From NCBI GenBank assembly GCA_002256245.1, contig NKIU01000004.1, forward strand, positions 62,001-126,000: a stretch of 64,000 bases of DNA, given 5' to 3'. A program made the translations under genes and the position numbers. The stretch is from Pseudorhodobacter sp. PARRP1. Its GTDB lineage: Bacteria; Pseudomonadota; Alphaproteobacteria; Rhodobacterales; Rhodobacteraceae. The notes under the pieces are model-generated. The model was not told the DNA's origin, ran no database searches, and saw only the letters and a list, made by a program, of their open reading frames with translations. Positions 1 through 8,869 of this stretch are shown piece after piece; the first letter of the stretch is position 1; every line of letters starts with the position of its first letter.

Positions 1-1
1 A

Positions 2-754
2 AGCGCGGGTTGGGGCTATGTCGGCTTTGGGCTTTACCGCCTGCAAGCCGGGGAATCTGCCGCCGAAATCACCGGGGATCGCGAGGTGATCCTGGTGTTG
101 GTCGAGGGCAAGGCCCATATCCACGCCGCCGGGCAGGATTGGGGCGTCCTGGGCGACCGCATGGATGTGTTCGAGAAAACCCCGCCGCATTGCGTTTATG
201 TCCCCAATGGCAGCGATTGGCAGGCCACCGCGACCACCGCCTGCACGCTGGCCGTCTGCACCGCCCCCGGCAAATCGGGGCACAAAGCGGCGCAGATCGG
301 CCCCGCCGGGATCAGCCTGACCCAGCGCGGGGTCGGCGCAAACACCCGCTTTATCAACAACATCGCGATGGAAGGTCTGGATGTGGCCGACAGCCTGCTG
401 GTGACCGAAGTGTTCACCCCGCAAGGCAACTGGTCGTCCTATCCCAGCCATCGCCATGATGAAGACGATTTCCCCCGCATGACCTATCTGGAGGAAACCT
501 ACTACATGCGGCTGAACCCGGCTCAGGGCTATGGCATTCAGCGGGTTTACACCGAAGACGGCAGCCTTGACGAAACCATGGCGGTGAAAAACCACGATGT
601 GACGCTGGTGCCCAAGGGCCATCACCCCTGCGGGACGCCCTATGGCTATGAGATGTATTACCTCAACGTCATGGCAGGCCCACGGAGAAACTGGCGGTTT
701 CAGAACGACCCTGATCACGACTGGATCTACCGGCGCGACAACCCGGACGCATAG
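2..754 (+). CDS. iolB: 5-deoxy-glucuronate isomerase IolB (5' end missing)
   Basis: IolB converts 5-deoxy-glucuronate to 2-deoxy-5-keto-gluconate in myo-inositol catabolism in the cytoplasm. The reading frame is open from base 2, so the N-terminus lies outside the window; about 250 residues of a family usually near 270 are present. The bicupin metal-site region is visible as PSHRHDEDD followed by EETYY, and the second conserved block is PKGHHPCGTPYGYEMYYLNV near the C-terminus. The stop at 752-754 almost abuts the convergent small gene ending at 760. Other iol genes presumably lie upstream of the window. The identification rests on recognised family motifs. Confidence 0.9.
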   Translation, partial: SAGWGYVGFGLYRLQAGESAAEITGDREVILVLVEGKAHIHAAGQDWGVLGDRMDVFEKTPPHCVYVPNGSDWQATATTACTLAVCTAPGKSGHKAAQIGPAGISLTQRGVGANTRFINNIAMEGLDVADSLLVTEVFTPQGNWSSYPSHRHDEDDFPRMTYLEETYYMRLNPAQGYGIQRVYTEDGSLDETMAVKNHDVTLVPKGHHPCGTPYGYEMYYLNVMAGPRRNWRFQNDPDHDWIYRRDNPDA

Positions 755-759
755 CGGCG

Positions 760-1119
760 TCAGGTCAGCGGGGCATCGGATGTCAGCAGTTGGATCTGCA
801 TCGCGCCGCTATGGCTGCGCAATTCGGCCTCGATCAGATGCGGTTTCGGCAGGCGCGGCGTCAGCACCAGACAGCGGCCGCGATAATCCAGCTCTTTCAA
901 CCGCGTGAGCACAACGACAGCATCAAGCGTGGCGCTGAACAGCGGAAATACCACCAGATCGGGCGCGATGCTGGCCAGTTCTGCGGGGCAAAGCTGGGCG
1001 AAGGGCAATGAGAAGATCATCGCATCGGGCGATGTCGCGGCATCCTCTCCGCCGGCAAGATACAGGATGCGGCGGCTGGGCGTGCCTGTGGCTTCGGGCG
1101 GCCCCTGTTGCGGTGGCAT
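760..1119 (-). CDS. conserved hypothetical protein, receiver-like fold possible
   Basis: This 119-residue protein lies divergently from the PhoR kinase gene and convergently to iolB. The start at 1119 is preceded by a GAGGGG ribosome-binding site. After a disordered, proline-rich N-terminus the sequence alternates hydrophobic strands and helices (RILYLAGGEDA, then LVVFPLF, then CLVLTPR), which looks like a small Rossmann or CheY-like fold. No receiver phosphorylation site or acidic pocket is obvious. Function is unknown; the position beside phoR hints at a link with signalling, but this is inference. Confidence 0.6.
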   Translation of the reverse strand: MPPQQGPPEATGTPSRRILYLAGGEDAATSPDAMIFSLPFAQLCPAELASIAPDLVVFPLFSATLDAVVVLTRLKELDYRGRCLVLTPRLPKPHLIEAELRSHSGAMQIQLLTSDAPLT

Positions 1120-1301
1120 GACCGCCCCTCCGTTGCGGCGATTTGGGGTGAAGCGCGGTGCATTGTGTCACGGCCACAGCCAAAGCGCGAAAAGTTGTTA
1201 CAGCACTCGCCTCATGTTAGCGCAGACAAAGCCGCTTGGGCAAGTGCCAACTGGCATGATCAGTGTGCACCGGTTAGAGATGCGGAAAGGCGAAGGGGAT
1301 C

Positions 1302-2333
1302 ATGATGGATCAGGCGGGAACGAAGGCCATCTTGGGCGGATTGCCGTTTCCGGTGATCCTGATCGCGTCGGATGAGCGGATCGTGCAGGCCAGTGCCGCT
1401 GCCGTGGCGATGTTTGGCGGCGCGTTGCTGGATCGCCATCACGCGCTTAGCTTTCGGCAGCCCGAGTTTCTGCGCGCCATTGCCCGCGCCTTGCAGCAGG
1501 GTGAAAGCGGCCGGGTGCGCCTGACGTTGGCGGGAGCAGGGCAGGACACCATCTATGACGTGACCGTCAGTCCTCTGCCGCAGGGGGCGCTGTGTGCGTT
1601 TGAGGATCGCTCGGCATGGGAGCAGATGGACCAGATGCGGCGCGATTTTGTCGCCAACGTCAGCCACGAGTTGCGCACGCCGCTGACGGCTTTGCTGGGC
1701 TTCATTGAAACCCTGCGCGGCCCTGCCCGCAATGACGCGCCCGCGCGCGACCGTTTCCTTGCCATCATGGCGTCCGAGGCCGAGCGGATGAACCGCTTGG
1801 TGCGCGATCTGCTGCATCTGAGCCGGGTTGAGGCCGAGGAGCGGGTTCTGCCCGGCGATGATGTTGATATTGCAGCGCTTTTGCGCTCCGTGGCGGTCAG
1901 CTTGCGCCCGGTCGCAGAAACCGCAGGTGTTGCGATCCGGGTGGACGGTGCCGATCAGGCCCTGATCATCCGCGCCGATCACGATCAGATGACGCAGGTG
2001 CTGACCAATCTGGTTGAAAACGCGGTCAAATACGGCAGCCCGGCGGGGGCCGAGGTGCGCGTGGCGCTGGCACAGGAAAAAGGCCCGCGTGGTGCACAGT
2101 TGCGGATTTCGGTCAGCGATCAGGGCGAGGGCATCGACCCGTTCCACATCCCGCGCCTGACCGAACGGTTTTACCGCGTCGATGGCCACCGCTCGCGCGA
2201 AAAGGGCGGCACCGGGCTGGGGCTGGCAATCGTCAAGCATATCGTCAACCGGCACCGTGGCCGGCTGATCATCGAAAGCCAAAAGGGCAGGGGTAGCCGA
2301 TTCTCCGTGCTGCTGCCGCTCGAGCCGCGCTGA
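1302..2333 (+). CDS. phoR: phosphate regulon sensor histidine kinase PhoR (soluble form)
   Basis: PhoR autophosphorylates on histidine and passes phosphate to PhoB when inorganic phosphate is scarce. The 343-residue protein has a PAS-like region (about 10-100), a HisKA domain with the H-box FVANVSHELRTPL (His122), and an ATPase domain with N-box around Asn240, G1 box DQGEG (273-277) and G2 box GTGLGL (303-308). There is no hydrophobic N-terminal segment, unlike the membrane-anchored E. coli protein, so it should be cytosolic and sense Pst/PhoU status by contact. GAAGGGG precedes the ATG; a second ATG follows immediately. phoB lies at the far end of the same cluster. Confidence 0.9.
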   Translation: MMDQAGTKAILGGLPFPVILIASDERIVQASAAAVAMFGGALLDRHHALSFRQPEFLRAIARALQQGESGRVRLTLAGAGQDTIYDVTVSPLPQGALCAFEDRSAWEQMDQMRRDFVANVSHELRTPLTALLGFIETLRGPARNDAPARDRFLAIMASEAERMNRLVRDLLHLSRVEAEERVLPGDDVDIAALLRSVAVSLRPVAETAGVAIRVDGADQALIIRADHDQMTQVLTNLVENAVKYGSPAGAEVRVALAQEKGPRGAQLRISVSDQGEGIDPFHIPRLTERFYRVDGHRSREKGGTGLGLAIVKHIVNRHRGRLIIESQKGRGSRFSVLLPLEPR

Positions 2334-2367
2334 GCCAAATCGCGCGCTCGGGCTTTCATGCTGGCAA

Positions 2368-2389
2368 AAATATCCCCGCCGGAGGCTTC
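2368..2389 (-). repeat. intergenic CCTCCGGCGGGG-TATTT element, copy 1
   Basis: Read on the minus strand this is GAAGCCTCCGGCGGGG followed by ATATTT. The same 22 bases occur exactly at 16987-17008, and looser copies lie at 16942-16960 and 23484-23513. All are between genes. It lies downstream of phoR and upstream of the pstS promoter. Confidence 0.6.
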
Positions 2390-2441
2390 GTCATGGCCGC
2401 AATCCAGCCGTTTCAGCCCTATTCCGCCGCCACAGCGCGGT

Positions 2442-2470
2442 GCGTCATATAACTGTTACAAAACTGTCGC
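2442..2470 (+). promoter_or_regulatory. PHO box (PhoB binding site) of pstS
   Basis: Three half-sites repeat with an 11-bp period: GCGTCAT (2442-2448), CTGTTAC (2453-2459) and CTGTCGC (2464-2470), separated by A/T-rich tetramers. This matches the known PhoB consensus of CTGTCAT-like repeats. A possible -10 element TAGAAT follows at 2478-2483. It lies about 80 bp upstream of the pstS start, consistent with PhoB activation of the pst operon. Confidence 0.88.
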
Positions 2471-2552
2471 AAAAGCATAGAATAACCCGCCTAGACGGGG
2501 CGACGAAGGGCAAGCCATCCGGGCCGCCCTCGGGAATTAACTGGAGAGCAAC

Positions 2553-3608
2553 ATGTCTCTGATCAAACTGATCCCTTCCGCCGTGGCAATCCTTGCCGCT
2601 TCGACCGTCATCGCCTCGGCGCGTGACCAGCTGCAAATCGCAGGTTCTTCCACCGTTCTGCCTTACGCCACCATCGTGGCCGAAGCGTTCGGCGAAAACG
2701 GCGATTTCAAAACCCCGGTCGTTGAAGGTGGTGGTTCGGGCGCTGGCCGCAAGAAGCTGTGCGAAGGTGTTGGCGAAGCCACCATCGACATCGCGAACTC
2801 GTCCTCGCGCATCAGCCAGTCTGACATCGACCTGTGCAAAACCAATGGCGTCACCGACATCATGGAAGTACGCATCGGCTATGATGGCATCGTGTTCGCT
2901 TCCGACATCAACGGCCCGGATTTCGTGCTGACCCCGGTGGACGTGTTCAACGCCATCGGCGCAAACGTCGCCAAAGACGGCGCTTTGGTTGCCAACACCG
3001 CCAAGACCTGGGCTGATGCCAACGCCGCTTTGCCGGCACAAGACATCCTGGCCTTCATCCCCGGCACCAAGCACGGCACGCGCGAAGTGTTCGACACCAA
3101 GGTTCTGCTGGAAGGCTGCAAAACCAACGGCGCTTACGATCTGTTCCTGGCCGCTTCGAAAGAAGCCGATGACGCTGCCAAGAAAAAAGACGCCGAAAAG
3201 CAGTGCTTCACCACCCGTTCGGATGGCACTTCGGTTGATATCGACGGCGACTATACTGAAACTCTGAGCCGCATCGACGCCAACAAGAACGCCGTCGGCG
3301 TGTTTGGCCTGTCGTTCTACGAAAACAACACCGACAAGCTGAAAGTCGCCACCGTCAACGGCATCTTGCCGAGCGTCGAGACGATCTCGAAGGGCGAATA
3401 CCCGGTGTCGCGTCCGCTCTACTTCTACGTCAAGAAAGCCCATATCGGCGTGATCCCCGGCCTGAAAGAATACATCCAGTTCTTCGTGTCAGATGACATG
3501 GCTGGCCCGGATGGCAAACTGGCCGAATACGGTCTGGTCCCCGATCCGGAACTGGCAGCGACCCAAGCGGCTGTTGAGGCCGAAACCGTGATGGGCCCGC
3601 TGAACTAA
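2553..3608 (+). CDS. pstS: phosphate ABC transporter substrate-binding protein PstS
   Basis: PstS binds inorganic phosphate in the periplasm and delivers it to the PstCA permease. The 351-residue protein begins with a Sec signal peptide (about 1-23, ending IASA before RDQLQIAG). The phosphate-site blocks IAGSSTVLPY, EGGGSGAGRK and ANSSSRIS follow. CTGGAGAG provides a ribosome-binding site before the ATG. It is the first gene after the PHO box, and a strong hairpin separates it from pstC, consistent with the higher PstS level needed relative to the permease. Confidence 0.96.
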   Translation: MSLIKLIPSAVAILAASTVIASARDQLQIAGSSTVLPYATIVAEAFGENGDFKTPVVEGGGSGAGRKKLCEGVGEATIDIANSSSRISQSDIDLCKTNGVTDIMEVRIGYDGIVFASDINGPDFVLTPVDVFNAIGANVAKDGALVANTAKTWADANAALPAQDILAFIPGTKHGTREVFDTKVLLEGCKTNGAYDLFLAASKEADDAAKKKDAEKQCFTTRSDGTSVDIDGDYTETLSRIDANKNAVGVFGLSFYENNTDKLKVATVNGILPSVETISKGEYPVSRPLYFYVKKAHIGVIPGLKEYIQFFVSDDMAGPDGKLAEYGLVPDPELAATQAAVEAETVMGPLN

Positions 3609-3624
3609 GCAACGCTTTCCAAAT

Positions 3625-3660
3625 ACGGCGCGCGGGGGTCTCTCGCGCGCCGTTCTGTCT
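3625..3660 (+). terminator. hairpin between pstS and pstC (partial terminator/attenuator)
   Basis: A perfect 10-bp stem, ACGGCGCGCG (3625-3634) with CGCGCGCCGT (3644-3653), closes a 9-base loop and is followed by TCTGTCTT. It probably stabilises the pstS message and lowers readthrough into pstC. Confidence 0.7.
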
Positions 3661-3695
3661 TGACCACGCCCGTTCCTCTCATTGGCAGGATCCCC

Positions 3696-5144
3696 ATGAG
3701 CCTCGGCCTTCTATCCCTCATCCTTCTCGCCCTTGCCGTGTTTGGCTATGTGCTGGGCCGCCGCAAGGCTGTCGGCCAAGTCGAAGGCGACATTCGCAAA
3801 TTGCATTCGCTGCCGCCGTTTTATGGCCGCATCACCGCTTTGCTGACCGCCGTGCCCGCGTTTTTGCTGATCGCGGTCTGGCTGCTTGCACAACCTTTGT
3901 TTCTGGAATCCAAGGCGCTGAGCCTGATCAATCCGGCCGAGCTGCCAGAGGGCAAATCCGCCGAGCTGGTGATGGCCGATGTGCGCCGGGTGGCCAACGG
4001 CCTGAACATGCTCGCGGCGCGTGGCGAGGATGTAACGCCGCTGCTCGCAAGCCCCTCGGCGCTGAAATCTGCGCTGAACGATGCCGGTGTGGTGTTGGAA
4101 ACCGAACCCACCCCTTCGACCCTTGCCGCAACTGCGGCTTTGCGCGATGCCGGAAAGACCTCGCGTCTGACGATGACCGTGGCCGCGCTGGCCTTGGCCC
4201 TTGGCGGTCTGGCCTTTGGGATCAGCCGCATCAACCCCGAATACCGCGCCCGCAATGCCACCGAGCGGTTTGCGATGTGGCTGCTGATGGGCTCTTCGCT
4301 GGTTGCGGTGCTGACCACGGTGGGTATCGTCGCCTCGCTGCTGTTCGAATCGATCCACTTCTTCCGGCTTTACCCGGCATCCGAGTTCTTCTTCTCAACC
4401 GTGTGGAAGCCGCAGTTCGGCGGCGGCTCCTCGCTTGGTATCCTGCCGCTCTTGTGGGGCACGCTTTACGTCTCGGTGATCGCCTTGGTTGTGGCGGTGC
4501 CGATCGGCCTGATGTCGGCGATTTACCTTGCAGAATATGCCAGCAAATCCACCCGCGCCTGGGTCAAACCGGCCATCGAGATCCTCGCCGGCATCCCGAC
4601 CATCGTTTACGGCCTGTTTGCGCTGGTCACCGTTGGCCCCTTGCTGCGCGATTACTTCGCCTCGCCCTTGGGGCTTGGCAACTCGTCCTCCTCGGTGATG
4701 ACGGCGGGCCTTGTGATGGGCATCATGGTGATCCCCTTCGTGTCATCGCTGTCTGACGACATCATCAACGCCGTGCCGCAATCGCTTCGCGATGGCTCGC
4801 TCGGCCTTGGTGCCACGCCTTCGGAAACCATCAAGCAAGTGGTGATCCCCGCAGCGCTTCCCGGCATCGTCGGCGCGGTTCTGCTGGCAGCCTCCCGTGC
4901 GATTGGTGAGACGATGATCGTGGTGATGGGGGCAGGGGCCGCCGCCAAGCTGTCGCTTGACCCGTTCGAGGCGATGACCACCGTGACGGTGAAAATCGTC
5001 AGCCAGTTGACCGGCGATACCGAATTCGCCAGCCCTGAAACCTTGGTCGCCTTCGCTTTGGGCCTGACATTGTTCTGCCTGACGCTGGCTTTGAACATCG
5101 TCGCCCTGGTGATTGTGCGTAAATACCGGGAGCAATACGAATGA
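3696..5144 (+). CDS. pstC: phosphate ABC transporter permease PstC
   Basis: PstC is one of two inner-membrane permease subunits of the high-affinity phosphate importer. I start it at ATG 3696 because GGCAGGA lies a few bases upstream; an in-frame TTG at 3660 would add 12 residues but falls inside the hairpin tail. The 482-residue protein is longer than E. coli PstC (about 320). It has an extra N-terminal region with several membrane segments and an intervening polar stretch before the standard transporter domain. The cytoplasmic coupling loop near the C-terminus reads SLGLGATPSETIKQVVIPAALPG. It overlaps pstA by four bases (ATGA). Confidence 0.93.
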   Translation: MSLGLLSLILLALAVFGYVLGRRKAVGQVEGDIRKLHSLPPFYGRITALLTAVPAFLLIAVWLLAQPLFLESKALSLINPAELPEGKSAELVMADVRRVANGLNMLAARGEDVTPLLASPSALKSALNDAGVVLETEPTPSTLAATAALRDAGKTSRLTMTVAALALALGGLAFGISRINPEYRARNATERFAMWLLMGSSLVAVLTTVGIVASLLFESIHFFRLYPASEFFFSTVWKPQFGGGSSLGILPLLWGTLYVSVIALVVAVPIGLMSAIYLAEYASKSTRAWVKPAIEILAGIPTIVYGLFALVTVGPLLRDYFASPLGLGNSSSSVMTAGLVMGIMVIPFVSSLSDDIINAVPQSLRDGSLGLGATPSETIKQVVIPAALPGIVGAVLLAASRAIGETMIVVMGAGAAAKLSLDPFEAMTTVTVKIVSQLTGDTEFASPETLVAFALGLTLFCLTLALNIVALVIVRKYREQYE

Positions 5145-6496
5145 CCGCCTCAGCGCCCCTGAACCCCCGCGCCGCCCACGACACCCGCGCGTCCTTGCTG
5201 GTGCAAGACCCGCGCACCAAAGCCCGCAACGCCACCGAGAAACGTTTCCGCGCTTATGGCCTGACCGCAATCGTGGTGGCGCTGCTGGCGCTGGTGTGGC
5301 TGCTGATCTCGATCTTCGGCAACGGCCTGCCCGCGTTCAAGCAAACCTTCATCACTTTGCCCGTCACGCTGGACGCCGCTGTGCTGGACAAAGGCGGCAA
5401 ACGCGATCCGGCCGATCTGGCCAAGGCCACGACGGTCGCCTACGGCAAACTGCTGGCCAAATCGCTTGAGGCCGAGATTGCTGCCAAGGGCCTGTCCTTG
5501 GGTGCGGTGAAACCCAAAGACCTTGCCAAGATGATCTCCGAGGAATCCCCCGCCACCCTGCGCAATCAGGTTCTGGCCAACCCCGCGCTGATCGGCACCA
5601 CGATCACCGTCAACGTCCTCGCCTCGGGTCGTATCGACGGCTACTACAAGGGCCGGGTGTCGCTGGAATCGGCGGCGCTGGACAAGAACACCTCGCCCGA
5701 ACAACTGGCGCTTGCCGATCAGTTGAAAACCGCAGGCTTGCTGTCCACGCAAATCAACCCCGGCTTCCTATCGATGCCCGATGCATCTGACAAACGCCCC
5801 GAGGCCGCTGGTCTGGGTGTGGCCATCGTAGGCTCGATCTACATGATGTTCGTGGTTCTGGTGCTGGCTTTGCCGATTGGCGTCGCCACCTCGGTCTATC
5901 TTGAGGAATTCGCGCCGAAAAACAAATTCACCGATCTGATCGAGGTGAACATCGCCAACCTCGCCGCCGTGCCCTCCATCGTTTACGGCATCCTTGGCCT
6001 GTCGATCTTCATCAACTTCGCAGGCCTGCCGCAGTCGGCCCCCATTGTCGGCGGCCTTGTGCTGACGCTGATGACCCTGCCGCGCATCATCATCCCGACC
6101 CGCGCCGCGCTGAAAGCCGTGCCGCCCTCCATCCGCGACGCAGCCCTTGGCATCGGTGCAAGCCGTTTGCAAACCATCACCCACCACGTCCTGCCGCTTG
6201 CGATGCCCGGTATCCTCACCGGCACCATCATTGGCCTTGCGCAAGCCCTGGGCGAAACCGCACCGCTGCTCCTGATCGGCATGGTCGCCTTCGTCCGCGA
6301 CTTCCCCGGTGTGCCACCTGAAGGCCTGTTCGACCCGGCCTCGGCGCTGCCCGTGCAAATCTACAACTGGACCCAACGCGGCGACCCCGGCTTTGTCGAG
6401 CGCGCCTCGGGGGCCATCATCGTCCTGCTGGTGTTCCTGATCGCAATGAACGCCGTGGCGATCTACTTCCGCCGCAAATTCGAACGCCGCTGGTAA
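5141..6496 (+). CDS. pstA: phosphate ABC transporter permease PstA
   Basis: PstA is the second permease subunit of the phosphate importer. The 451-residue protein carries an N-terminal extension with one membrane segment (about 45-65) and a large, probably periplasmic region typical of alphaproteobacterial PstA (DUF3333). Transport membrane helices then begin near residue 225. The coupling motif [20 protein letters not shown] lies in the C-terminal third. Its start overlaps the pstC stop by four bases, implying translational coupling. It ends 11 bases before pstB. Confidence 0.93.
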   Translation: MTASAPLNPRAAHDTRASLLVQDPRTKARNATEKRFRAYGLTAIVVALLALVWLLISIFGNGLPAFKQTFITLPVTLDAAVLDKGGKRDPADLAKATTVAYGKLLAKSLEAEIAAKGLSLGAVKPKDLAKMISEESPATLRNQVLANPALIGTTITVNVLASGRIDGYYKGRVSLESAALDKNTSPEQLALADQLKTAGLLSTQINPGFLSMPDASDKRPEAAGLGVAIVGSIYMMFVVLVLALPIGVATSVYLEEFAPKNKFTDLIEVNIANLAAVPSIVYGILGLSIFINFAGLPQSAPIVGGLVLTLMTLPRIIIPTRAALKAVPPSIRDAALGIGASRLQTITHHVLPLAMPGILTGTIIGLAQALGETAPLLLIGMVAFVRDFPGVPPEGLFDPASALPVQIYNWTQRGDPGFVERASGAIIVLLVFLIAMNAVAIYFRRKFERRW

Positions 6497-6507
6497 GGGG
6501 ATATCAC

Positions 6508-7302
6508 ATGAAAGACCAAAGATTGGAGACCCGCGTGGAAACCCAGACCATCAAGATCGAGGCCCGCAAAGCCCAAGTCTATTACGGCACCAACCACGCC
6601 ATCAAAGACGTGGATGTCGATATCCTCGACAAGACAGTCACCGCCTTCATCGGCCCGTCGGGGTGCGGTAAATCCACCTTCCTGCGCTGCCTGAACCGGA
6701 TGAACGACACCATCCCGTCTTGCCGGGTGGAAGGCTCGATCACGCTGGAAGGCGAGTCGATTTACGATCCCCGCGTCGATCCGGTGCAGTTGCGCGCCCG
6801 CATCGGCATGGTGTTTCAGAAACCGAACCCGTTCCCCAAGTCGATCTACGATAACGTGGCGTATGGCCCGAAAATCCACGGCTTGACCCGCAACAAGGCC
6901 GAACTCGACGCCATCGTCGAATCCTGCCTGCGCAAAGCCGCCCTGTGGAACGAGGTGAAAGACCGCCTGCAAGCCCCCGGCACGGGCCTTTCCGGCGGCC
7001 AACAACAGCGCCTGTGCATCGCCCGCGCCATCGCCACCAGCCCCGAAGTGCTGCTGATGGACGAGCCTTGCTCGGCGCTTGACCCCATCGCGACCGCACA
7101 GGTTGAGGAGTTGATCGACGAACTCCGCAGCCAGTTCTCGGTGGTGATCGTCACCCATTCGATGCAGCAAGCCGCGCGCGTGTCGCAGCGCACCGCTTTC
7201 TTCCACCTCGGCAACCTTGTCGAATTTGGCGAAACCGGGCAGATCTTCACCAATCCGAAAGATCCGCGCACGGAATCCTATATCTCTGGCCGGATCGGTT
7301 AA
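6508..7302 (+). CDS. pstB: phosphate ABC transporter ATP-binding protein PstB
   Basis: PstB hydrolyses ATP to drive phosphate uptake and takes part in phosphate signalling with PhoU. The 264-residue protein has Walker [10 protein letters not shown] (49-57), signature LSGGQQQRL (from 161), Walker B VLLMDEP (181-187) and the family D-loop SALDPIAT. The start has AAGGGG upstream. It lies between pstA and phoU, as in most pst operons. Confidence 0.96.
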   Translation: MKDQRLETRVETQTIKIEARKAQVYYGTNHAIKDVDVDILDKTVTAFIGPSGCGKSTFLRCLNRMNDTIPSCRVEGSITLEGESIYDPRVDPVQLRARIGMVFQKPNPFPKSIYDNVAYGPKIHGLTRNKAELDAIVESCLRKAALWNEVKDRLQAPGTGLSGGQQQRLCIARAIATSPEVLLMDEPCSALDPIATAQVEELIDELRSQFSVVIVTHSMQQAARVSQRTAFFHLGNLVEFGETGQIFTNPKDPRTESYISGRIG

Positions 7303-7312
7303 GGAGCAAAAC

Positions 7313-8017
7313 ATGTTGAATGATCGCCATATCGCCACCGTTTTCGACCGTGATCTTGAAGCGGTGCAAGCCATGATCATGAAGATGGGCGGGCTTGTCG
7401 AAGCGGCCCTGTCCGATGCCGCTAAGGCACTGGACACGCAGGACGAAAGCCTCGCCAATCAGGTGCGCAACAACGACGCCGCGATTGATCAGCTGGAAGA
7501 AATGATCAACACCGAATGTGCTCGTCTGATCGCCCTGCGCGCGCCGATTGCGACCGATCTGCGCACCGTGCTGACGGTGATGAAAATCGCCTCCAGCCTT
7601 GAGCGTTGCGGCGACTATGCCAAAAACCTTGCCAAGCGCGCGCTGGTCTTGAACGCGATGACACCGATCCCCGGTGCCGCAGGCTCGATCCGCCGCATGG
7701 CTCGGCAGGTGGGCTTGTTGCTGAAAGACGCATTGGATGCGTTCGTGTCGCGCGATGCGGGTCTTGCTGCCGAAGTGCGCCTGCGCGACGAGGAAGTCGA
7801 TCAGATGTATAACGCGCTGTTCCGCGAATTCCTCACCTTCATGATGGAAGATGCGCGCAACATCTCGGCCTGTATGCACCTGCATTTCATCGCCAAGAAC
7901 ATCGAACGTGTGGGCGACCATGCCACCACGATCGCCGAGCAGGTGATCTACCTGACCACCGGCGCTTTGCCCGATGAGGCCCGCCCGAAAGCCGAACTCG
8001 CCGGGGGGGATGCCTGA
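7313..8017 (+). CDS. phoU: phosphate signalling protein PhoU
   Basis: PhoU links the Pst transporter to PhoR and represses the Pho response when phosphate is ample. I start it at ATG 7313, preceded by AAGGAG; the frame is open further upstream but that part overlaps pstB. The 234-residue protein shows two three-helix repeats with the conserved acidic and arginine pattern, including DLRTVLTVMKIASSLERCGD and IAKNIERVGDHATTIAE. The stop overlaps the phoB start (TGATG), suggesting coupled translation. Confidence 0.95.
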   Translation: MLNDRHIATVFDRDLEAVQAMIMKMGGLVEAALSDAAKALDTQDESLANQVRNNDAAIDQLEEMINTECARLIALRAPIATDLRTVLTVMKIASSLERCGDYAKNLAKRALVLNAMTPIPGAAGSIRRMARQVGLLLKDALDAFVSRDAGLAAEVRLRDEEVDQMYNALFREFLTFMMEDARNISACMHLHFIAKNIERVGDHATTIAEQVIYLTTGALPDEARPKAELAGGDA

Positions 8018-8703
8018 TGGCACCGCGCCCCTCGGTGCTGCTGGTCGAGGATGAACCCGCCCAACGCGCCGTCCTGTCCTATAACCTCGAGGCCGAAGGC
8101 TTCGAGGTGCGCACCGCAGACAACGGCGAAGACGCGCTGGCGCTGATCGGCGAAGAAGCACCCGATCTGATCCTCTTGGACTGGATGATGCCGCTTGTGT
8201 CGGGCATCGAAGTCTGCCGCCGCCTGAAAGCCCGCCCCGAAACCCGTGGTATTCCGATCATCATGCTGTCGGCACGCTCTGAAGAGGTCGATAAGGTGCG
8301 CGGCTTGGAAACCGGGGCTGATGACTATGTGATCAAACCCTATTCCGTGGTTGAGCTGATGGCCCGCCTGCGCGCGCAACTGCGCCGCGTGCGGCCTGCC
8401 ACCGCTGGGCTGTTGCTGGAATGGGGTGACATCCGGCTCGATACCGAAACGCATCGGGTCTACCGCGCCGATAAAGTGCTGAAACTGGGGCCAACCGAGT
8501 TCCGGCTGCTGGCGACCTTCATGGAAAAGCCGGGCAGGGTGTTCTCGCGCGAAAGCCTTTTGGACCGCGTCTGGGGCCGCGACATCTACGTCGATACCCG
8601 CACCGTCGATGTCCACATCGGTCGTCTGCGCAAATCGCTCTGCACCTTCGGCGGCGAAGACCCGCTGCGCACCGTGCGTGGGGCGGGGTATGCCTTAGGT
8701 TAG
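8017..8703 (+). CDS. phoB: phosphate regulon response regulator PhoB
   Basis: PhoB is the DNA-binding partner of PhoR and activates promoters with PHO boxes. The 228-residue protein has an N-terminal receiver domain with acidic pocket VEDE (10-13), phospho-acceptor Asp55 in LILLDWMMP and the conserved KP near 104-105. An OmpR-type winged-helix domain follows from about 130, with GPTEFRLLATFMEKPGRVFS and TVDVHIGRLRKSL. It is the last gene of the pst operon and overlaps phoU by one base. Confidence 0.95.
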   Translation: MAPRPSVLLVEDEPAQRAVLSYNLEAEGFEVRTADNGEDALALIGEEAPDLILLDWMMPLVSGIEVCRRLKARPETRGIPIIMLSARSEEVDKVRGLETGADDYVIKPYSVVELMARLRAQLRRVRPATAGLLLEWGDIRLDTETHRVYRADKVLKLGPTEFRLLATFMEKPGRVFSRESLLDRVWGRDIYVDTRTVDVHIGRLRKSLCTFGGEDPLRTVRGAGYALG

Positions 8704-8742
8704 CATCTCACGCGCCGTTCTTATTCCAAAACACGCACTACA

Positions 8743-8778
8743 GGGCAGCGCCAGACCGCCGGGAGGCAGGCGCTGCCC
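8743..8778 (+). terminator. hairpin after phoB
   Basis: A perfect 10-bp stem, GGGCAGCGCC (8743-8752) with GGCGCTGCCC (8769-8778), encloses a 16-base loop about 40 bases past the phoB stop. A short T-run comes later, at about 8792. It may end the pst-pho transcript; the large loop and distant T-run make this uncertain. Confidence 0.4.
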
Positions 8779-8869
8779 GGCTGCGCTCATGCTTTTTGAG
8801 TCCGGGCTGGTAACTTTTCTGCAAAGGTCGATAAACGCTTTATCCAGAACCCGTGCCAATCGGAAACCC

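Noticed and set aside
1175-1201. Possible PHO half-sites (GTGTCAC and TTGTTAC) before phoR
   Set aside because: They are 20 bases apart rather than 11 or 22 and lack partners at the right spacing.
1245-1256. Dyad TGCCA-AC-TGGCA before phoR
   Set aside because: Short stem with no second copy and no known regulator match; could be chance in this GC-rich gap.
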